Shown here: positions 57,270 to 64,000 of the stretch, piece by piece
Numbering within the stretch: position 1 is the stretch's first letter
How the letters are laid out: each line of letters begins with the position of its first letter
Assembly (NCBI GenBank): GCA_025024175.1
Contig: QCXZ01000138.1
Span: 44,177,092-44,241,091, forward strand
Source of the DNA: Rhyzopertha dominica
Lineage: Eukaryota; Arthropoda; Insecta; Coleoptera; Bostrichidae
Direction of reading: 5' to 3'
Length of the DNA: 64,000 nucleotides
Translations under genes and position numbers: made by a program
The notes under the pieces: model-generated
Databases searched by the model: none
What the model saw: the letters and a program-made list of their open reading frames with translations, nothing else
What the model was told of the DNA's origin: nothing

Positions 57270-59258
57270 CAAAGAAATTAATTTAAGGGTCCATTCAAGG
57301 GAGTTATTATTATTATCAAGATTAAGCATTTGAATGTTATACACCATTTTTTATCACGATACACTATTTTTTGTTCTTATTGTCATGGTAAGCTAAAAAC
57401 GTACTCACCAAAAGTGTAAAAAATTGCGATGTGATGGGAAGTGGAAAATATAGCTAAGGGAATATTGTTTGCTTGTTTCATTTGACTAGATACTTTATCC
57501 TCTTTTGCAATAGGTATAGCTAGGTAACCCAAATTTTATCTAGGTTAGACCGAACTATTTATAAAACGTAACAAAACCAAGAAATACGACTGGCTTGCAT
57601 TGCTGTAGATTAGATAAATTAAAAGCGGAATTTTGCATTTGCACAATTACTACTTCTAACACAGACGTAACATTATATGGAGTTTATCATTGAATTCCAT
57701 TTACATTAGTTATTTTATGCATTTCGGAGAAAAAGTAAACATTGTACTCACTTTAGCAAAATGCCTGCAAACAAATGTGGTATCACGTCATTGAAACTAT
57801 TTGAAAAATTACTGTTTAAGNAAACAGCATAATCTAAAGTATTCATTGACTTCACTAAGTGCTTGGATTATACGCATATCCTTGTATAACTCAGATGCCA
57901 TTCCTGGTATTAAGATTAGTGGTGTTTCGTAAATATTATTACTTATTCAAATAAAAGCAGCACTTGAACGTGTAAAGTTCAACAGTGATTTTATGAAATG
58001 CGCACAAAAATCGTGGCGGCAATACACTAAAGCTTTGGGCAAATCTTTTAATTAATCACATTACGTAACTTGTTTGCTTCTGTTTCAGGTAAAAGTGATT
58101 CATTATTGCAAGCTCAATTGGTTAATGTAGTTATTTGCTTGCGGGATTGCGATAAAAATTCATCATATTCCTGACGTAGGTAGCTTTTAATTTGGGATAC
58201 ACACCTGTTTAGCAAGTTTGGTAGGAATATACGTTAATTTATTGGCAATAGTTTAGTTGAATCGAGTTGAATTTCTGGAAGCAAATCTGTAAACAGGCGT
58301 TAAGGGTAATTTATTGAACGATTGAACATTTCAATGAGATATATTCGAATATTCGTCTTAATTGTTTACAATAACCTTCCGCGAAAACTCGAATCTACTA
58401 AATCACTTTGTTTCTCATTATAACATAACTATCAGGTTTAAATATAGCCGTGTAAATTACAACAAGTGTAACTAGACATTTTAGGAACCGCCGTGATAAG
58501 ATTTGTTCGCCTGATAAAGTGCAGTAATTGCGGAGACATGCTATCGATATTTTCACCTAATGATATATTTACAAGGCTTCCCCTCGAGCCACACTCTAAT
58601 GCAATTAGTTTCACCTGACCCCTCCTAGCAAACATAAATGCAGTAATATGTCTGAATGATACAAATCGAACTTTAGGGGCAGTGTTGCCATATAAGCTTT
58701 TTCAATATTAAAGTTTAAGCGAAAATATCAAATGTTTCGTGCCGTCACTGTAAAATATCAAGTTGTCACACTTTTAAATTGTTTTGTTTTGTTTTGAATT
58801 GTTGAATCATTATTTAAATTCAAGACTTTTTTACTGTTCAAGTCATCTGTCATTCCATCTTGATTTTTTTTTTAATATTCTGCAAGATGGTTAGAGTAAT
58901 TTTTATAGATTATTTTCCTCGTGTCAATTTTGACCCATCAGTTGGTTATGTTTAATTTTCAAGTGGGAAGTTATTTTGACGTAGCTGTCAGCAGTTTTGC
59001 CGGAAAAAAATCGGATAAATATCGTCCGGGTTTGACAAGGTTTGTTTGTTATTTTTATGTAACTCAGGAAATAATCTTGCCTAAAAACTCGTTTGTAAAC
59101 CATTTGCTTAAAACAAATAACATAGAAACTCGTTATCCGAAAAAAATGATGTACTAGGGATATTACCTGCGAATAATTCCTGTAAAGTTTTCTAGAAGAG
59201 TAGTTTCTGACATATTCTTACAGAATTAAAAAAAAATCTGGCTGAGCACAATAGAGTA
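57270..59258. other. AT-rich non-coding, nothing recognised
   Basis: Frames at 58438-58635 (-) and 58921-59157 (+) lack motifs. 58430-58640 is slightly richer in GC. No repeats or termini recognised. Confidence 0.38.
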
Positions 59259-59260
59259 TA

Positions 59261-60529
59261 CAGGGTGTCCGAGCATTGCGAAAAAGCTCCATAATTTTAA
59301 TTTAATCTCATTTTAAAATATTCATAATTTCCTGATATTTGAAAGCAGTCTCGTAATTTGTCCAGTTCTAAAAAAAGCGATCCAACTTTAATGAATAACT
59401 ATAGATCTGTTTTGATATTAATGAATATGTCTATATTATTTGAGATGATTTTGTACAGAAGGATATATGAGACAGTTCGTAGTAGCATTAGCCAAGAAAT
59501 CGACAATCACTAACATTGCTTTATTTTCTCAATTTATATCTGAAGTTCGTGATAACAATAGCCAAGTTGACGTCATTTACACATATTTTCTTCTTGTCAA
59601 TAGGTTACATAATTTTGGGCTATCTGATTGTCTAACTAAGCTTCTTAAGTCTTATTTGTTGAATCGCATACAATTAGTTGAAGATCAAAACGTCCGTTCT
59701 TACACATTCGATTCAAGGAGTACCTCAAGGGTCCAACTTGTGTCCTTTACTTTTTCTCTCTATCATCAATGATTTGGCTTTTGCTCTACAAAGCTCTAGC
59801 ATAGGATTCATTGTGAGGAACTGCAAAGATTTTAGAAATGCTGAATGTTTATATTTTGCATGCGTTAGAATACTGCTCCATTATCTGATACCTTTTGTAC
59901 GATATACATTTATCGATATTAGAACATATTCAAAGAAGATTTCTCTAACTCTTATAACTGACGGGCATCACCCTGGCAGAGGCATCAGTCACCAAACATT
60001 GTTGGATGGTCTCTCTTAGTAATAGAATAACCATACACGTAATCAAGCTTCTTTATGATCTGCTCCACAGTTGTGTTGACTGCCCATGTATTCTGTCCAG
60101 AATTAACCTACATATACCAAGATTAAATGCTAGGAATCTTTAAATATGGACTTATTTCACTAATCACATAGCTTGATAGGAGGATTAAAATAACAATAAA
60201 ATTTAAATAAATGCAGTAATAGAAAGGACCAACTAATTTTTTGTTTTTTATTGTTACCATTTTGTTTTTAAATGTTATTGCATTATGTTATGTCATTATG
60301 TTATTGCGTTATGTTGTGTACATATTTATTTTTTGTCATATCATTAGTCAGAAAATTGTATTATTATTCTAAATATTTTTTACTCTAATTGGGTGTCATC
60401 CCGTTGGAAGATTATTATTATAATTTTTATCATTAGACATATTGTCGGTATTTTACCCTATAGCTGCATTTCTACTACAAATGTAAAATATAATATACCC
60501 CATGAAAAAATTTACATTGGGACGCCCTG
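59261..60529. mobile_element. TA-flanked CAGGGTGTCC element carrying a non-LTR relic
   Basis: CAGGGTGTCC at 59261 and GGGACGCCCTG ending at 60529 are inverted ends with TA outside (59259-59260 and 60530-60531). Most of the interior is a non-LTR relic. The ends resemble those at 21823-22788, so one TA-targeting family is likely. The inverted match beyond the first dozen bases is weak. Confidence 0.45.
59345..60125 (+). pseudogene. Non-LTR reverse transcriptase relic
   Basis: Reads LKKSDPTLMNNYRSVLILMN followed by MSILFEMILYRRI (the KKGDP..NYRPISLL..lSKi.E block). It continues with VDVIYTYF, NRLHNFGLSD..TKLLKSYL and GVPQGSNLCPLLFLSIINDL (about 59716-59780). It then skips to a C-terminal portion (CKDFRNAECLYFACVRILLH). 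The YADD segment is lost in an internal deletion. One frameshift lies near 59690. Confidence 0.85.
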
Positions 60530-60539
60530 TATATTTTCA

Positions 60540-62160
60540 AGTCCATTTTTCCAGAATACGTTTATTTGAATATTCAAGCTGTTTTTCTCAACTTGTAATT
60601 TTGTTTATCTTGCACCATTCTATCGTTGATTGATTTTTCATCATGCTATTAAAACATGACCTGCTGTTAAGTTTATTCCTTTCTATTTCTTTCATTTTAT
60701 AATACATACATTTTTCCTAGTATCAATTTTATTTTTTACCTGCTGCTCATTGGAAAGGTACTTTATAGTGCAGCTGTCTAATTTCACTGATGAGATGTGG
60801 CAGCAAAGCAACAAAATGCACAATAAATCATCCGCTTCTAAATCTCCTGATACCAGGTCCACGCCAGCTCACCTAATTATTTATAGGCCCCCTTTCTGTT
60901 GTCAGTGTGTGTTTTTTTGTGGAAGACCCGGCTCTAATTATAAACGTTACACAAGTAAGCTTATCTGCTTTGTATTCAACAGGCTACGGAATAACTAACC
61001 TTTAGACAACATTTCGTCAATAACGCTTTACGATTCATACGCGTTATAAATATTTATAACGCACAACAGTAAAAACGAGAAATATTATTGTTTCAACAGT
61101 CGTTTACGAGTTATTTGGTATAAAGAATTTTGTCGGAGTTCAAGATTGTTAAACTGGGATAAGAGAGGTCGAGCAATTAAGTTTTTGTCGGATTAATTGA
61201 TGATAAATATACATCTGTCGGATAACATCTAATATCATCATGTAGTTTTTAGTATAAAATGTACACTATTATTGTACATTATCATTAAAGACATTAGTTT
61301 CTAATTTTAATATGGCGGCCTTAAACATTCCGTAAAATCGTTAAAAATATATAAAGCGTTTTCAGATGACCCTGACTGTATCAAGATATTTATATTTTCT
61401 TCTGTATGTGCATATTCCAGCATTACAGCAATGTCATCTTCTCAGATAGGGTAAATTAAGTCAGATCCTCAGATTTGGTAACCCTACATTAATTTTATGT
61501 GGATATATTTTAAAAGTACCGCCCCTTAATAGACCGAAGAATTTAGAACATTTAAAGTGCTTCGAGAAGCCATTGACAATTTTCAAAGAGAATTTATTCA
61601 TCGACTGCTTTATCGGTGCGCAATTTGAATATGTTATTTAGCGACTAGGACTAATCAGTAATTTTCTTTCAAAGCCTAGGTGTGAAGGAAATATAAGAAT
61701 TTTGAGTATTTAAAACTCCTTTCTACTGAAGAAGTTGTGATCATCAGATCTAATATACTCCTAGAATGGACCCATCCTAAAGGGCTAAATTGTAGGGGTA
61801 TATATGGATGTAAAAACAACTTACTTTATTTGTTATAATAACTTGTAAGACCAAAATCTTATTAAATTCTACATCTTTTCCAAGCGCCACAAACGGACGT
61901 TTTGAATTATACATTATAAAAAGGTGTATTGTAAGAAGGGAGCGAAAAAGAAGGTTAAAGGGTTATGAAAGTATAGTACAAGAACGCGAACGTTTAAGGA
62001 TAATTGGATCAGAGTACACAACGTATTGAAGGGATTTAAAAGCTGCGAAAAAACTCTTCAAAATGTTATGTAAATTCATTGAGGTAACTGCAAATTGCAA
62101 CATACACTAAATACATAGTTTATATCATGATTATATAAAACAAAAGACATTTACCTGGAT
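60540..62160. other. AT-rich non-coding with a 22-bp palindrome
   Basis: No coding similarity recognised. A perfect palindrome lies at 61041-61062 (half site GCGTTATAAAT followed directly by its reverse complement). Otherwise unremarkable. Confidence 0.4.
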
Positions 62161-62169
62161 TAATACAGA

Positions 62170-62660
62170 TCGGTAAAATCAATCCAAGATGTCATGAAAG
62201 TTAGGATGATTCTGGACAAAACTGGCTCAAAGTTACTTTGTTTTATACCGTATGGAAATTATCAAATAAATAACATAGTACTGGAAAGGGTGGATTGCGT
62301 GCGTGACTTAGATATCGCGTTAGTTTCCAAATTAAGCTTTGAAGCACCCTAAATAACAGGATTGGCAGATCTCTTCGGGCACTGGGGATTATCATGAAAA
62401 TAACTATATCTTTCAAGGATTTGGGATCATACTTCTATGACCTGATCTGGAATCCGTACTACACCAAGTAAACACTTATGGGGCAAGTCCAGGTTCAATT
62501 TATAAAAATCATGAATTGTTGTTTTAATAGAGATTTATACCATGTTCCTTATGAAACTCATTACAGCGTTTTAAATTACAAAAGCGGTCCTCGCACAGAA
62601 TAAAAGCATAATAGATGGGATCCTATTTCTTCATGGAGTCATTAGCTTTAAAGAAGAAAT
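62170..62660 (+). pseudogene. Non-LTR reverse transcriptase relic, C-terminal part
   Basis: NIVLERVDCVRDLDIALVSK followed by LSFEA matches the V..V.DLGI.LDSKL.F block. YFYDLIWNPYYTK follows, matching EYAS.IWSPYY, and then QNKSIIDGILFLHGVI. These are the thumb/C-terminal parts of a Jockey- or CR1-like element in the correct order, with frameshifts. The upstream RT is not recognisable. Confidence 0.75.
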
Positions 62661-62664
62661 ACAA

Positions 62665-64000
62665 CACACATTTTGCGCATAGTGATATTTTTGCGTTGTC
62701 GCTTTCTTAAACATGGAGGCTTGCTGTTTCCGAGGCTGTTTCAATCTTTGACTTATAGAGTCTTTGTATTTTTCGTTTACCTACGCATTGAATTTTCTTG
62801 GATCTAAATAAAAAATACGTGTTATAAAACCTTTTTTTAGAAACATATACAGTTTTACAATTTTCTTTTAGATTCAATTTTAAGTTTAGTTTTTTGTTAC
62901 TTTTTATCAAGGGTGTTACTTAAAGGAAGTTTTTGACTTGAAAGATATACATCTAAAAAGATGTTTAGTCGTCTTAGAACTTACACTCTTCTCTTTTACA
63001 CCCTAGCTATGGCATATATTTTGTTGGTTTGTAATTATGCCGTCGTTAAAGTAAAGTTATCAAAGATTTTAGAATTCAGGGTATATTTCTTGAAAGAGTT
63101 GGTGCTAGACGACTGTTGTTTTCTATATACCCCCAGAACTTGATCTCTATCCAAACCATTCGCGATTTTTATCTCTGTTTTCCACGAAAACTCTACCGTC
63201 TGAAAATTTACTTGTTCCCCGCCCATTGCTGGCTATCTGGCGCCAATGTTGATCACGTAACATTGTGCTGTTTTGCATCTAAGTGGGCGAAGACAAGGTA
63301 ATTGGACAAGGTGAACGTAACGGCCGGTTTCATACGGATTATTTGCAAACAGCCTTTTTCGATGTCTTCGTAACACGTCGAGGAGACTTATGCAATCGCT
63401 AGTTCGGCGATGCCATTGACACGTTATTATGTGAGTAGATTTCTTATCACGACGTCATTGACTGGAATGGTTTGAGTAAGGATCAATGAGTGGCTTCGGA
63501 AAATCGTGATTCATTCGGCTTTTGATGTTAAAAGAATAAATAATGTATGAGTTTAACAGAATCTTGATATATACATAAGTATGTACGTCAGTTGGTGAAC
63601 TATTTGTCGATTTACCCGATGGTAGATTTTGATAATCCTACATTTTATTAATTAATAAAAAACAACTGTGTAAACACTACAGTGAAGAATCCTGTTTTTA
63701 ATTTGAAATTCAACCATACGTAGAATTAATTTTGTGTTAATTTAAGTATTTTATTCCCAGTTTCCTAAGGTTATATGGCCCCAGTAAAAGATTTTAACTC
63801 CAGTAATGACCGCTTCAGGTCCCTTTAGCAGATGCAGAAACAGAGCTCATAAATCATTCCTAAAGACGCTGAACTGTCCGAATCAGAATTTAAATCAATG
63901 ATCAAACTGTTCACACTTGAAAACAGATCGAGTTTTCAACGTCCATAACATGTTTTTCATAGTTTACCCATTTTTCAGCACTAATCTTGTCCTTCGTTCC
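62665..64000. other. AT-rich non-coding, nothing recognised
   Basis: Short frames on both strands (62707-62910, 62961-63143, 63035-63226, 63116-63301) show no motif and overlap one another. No termini or splice-bounded exon recognised. Confidence 0.4.

Noticed and set aside
1..64000. Operons, ribosome binding sites, CRISPR, prophage or other bacterial systems
   Set aside because: Spliced host exon, eukaryotic transposon families and AT-rich intronic texture show eukaryotic DNA. No repeat-spacer array was seen.

Overview
This 64 kb window is AT-rich eukaryotic DNA. It is almost certainly from an insect, but the order cannot be fixed from the sequence. The only host coding sequence I recognise is one internal exon (38763-39031, + strand) of a Ca2+/calmodulin-type adenylyl cyclase, closest to insect rutabaga (vertebrate ADCY1). 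It has a polypyrimidine tract plus CAG acceptor on the left and a GTGAGT donor on the right. I recognised no neighbouring exon, so most of the window is probably long intron of that gene, with tens of kilobases on either side. There are no prokaryotic features, no CRISPR array, no rRNA and no intact tRNA.

Everything else I can identify is transposon debris. The Tc1/mariner/IS630 superfamily dominates. Two near-identical D,D34D mariner copies (956-2284 and 48430-49731) have TA target duplications and 32-bp termini. Relics of at least six further lineages are at 5.6, 9.3, 11.1, 12.3, 14.1, 15.0, 17.0, 25.9, 34.4-36.9, 37.0, 43.1 and 48.1 kb. There is also a hAT transposase fragment (20275-20783, cut by an assembly gap). 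A non-autonomous hAT element (21248-22992) has a perfect 8-bp target duplication.

Retroelements include seven non-LTR reverse transcriptase fragments (8.8, 24.5, 32.2, 45.0, 49.8, 59.3 and 62.2 kb) and four Penelope-like element (PLE) pieces (28.9, 44.3, 52.6-53.6 and 56.2-57.2 kb). The last PLE piece is a head-to-head inverted pair flanked by a 14-bp direct repeat. A Ty3/gypsy integrase relic (about 23.0-23.9 kb) and a decayed errantivirus-type envelope-like reading frame (about 51.0-51.7 kb) are also present. A tRNA-like SINE head is at 17.2 kb, and a MITE-like element with TGACGTCA in both ends spans 40.56-41.24 kb.

Layout: 0-20 kb is mainly mariner-type relics separated by short GC-richer islets. 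20-26 kb is a nested block in which a fold-back element lies inside a hAT element inside a gypsy integrase. 27-38 kb holds a repetitive protein family of unknown function, a non-LTR tail, an IS630-like element with long inverted ends, and a Tc1 relic. 38.8-39.0 kb is the host exon. 40-64 kb is PLE, non-LTR and mariner debris. Scattered single N bases, two 100-N gaps and homopolymer-type indels between the mariner copies suggest a draft assembly, so some frameshifts may be sequencing artefacts.
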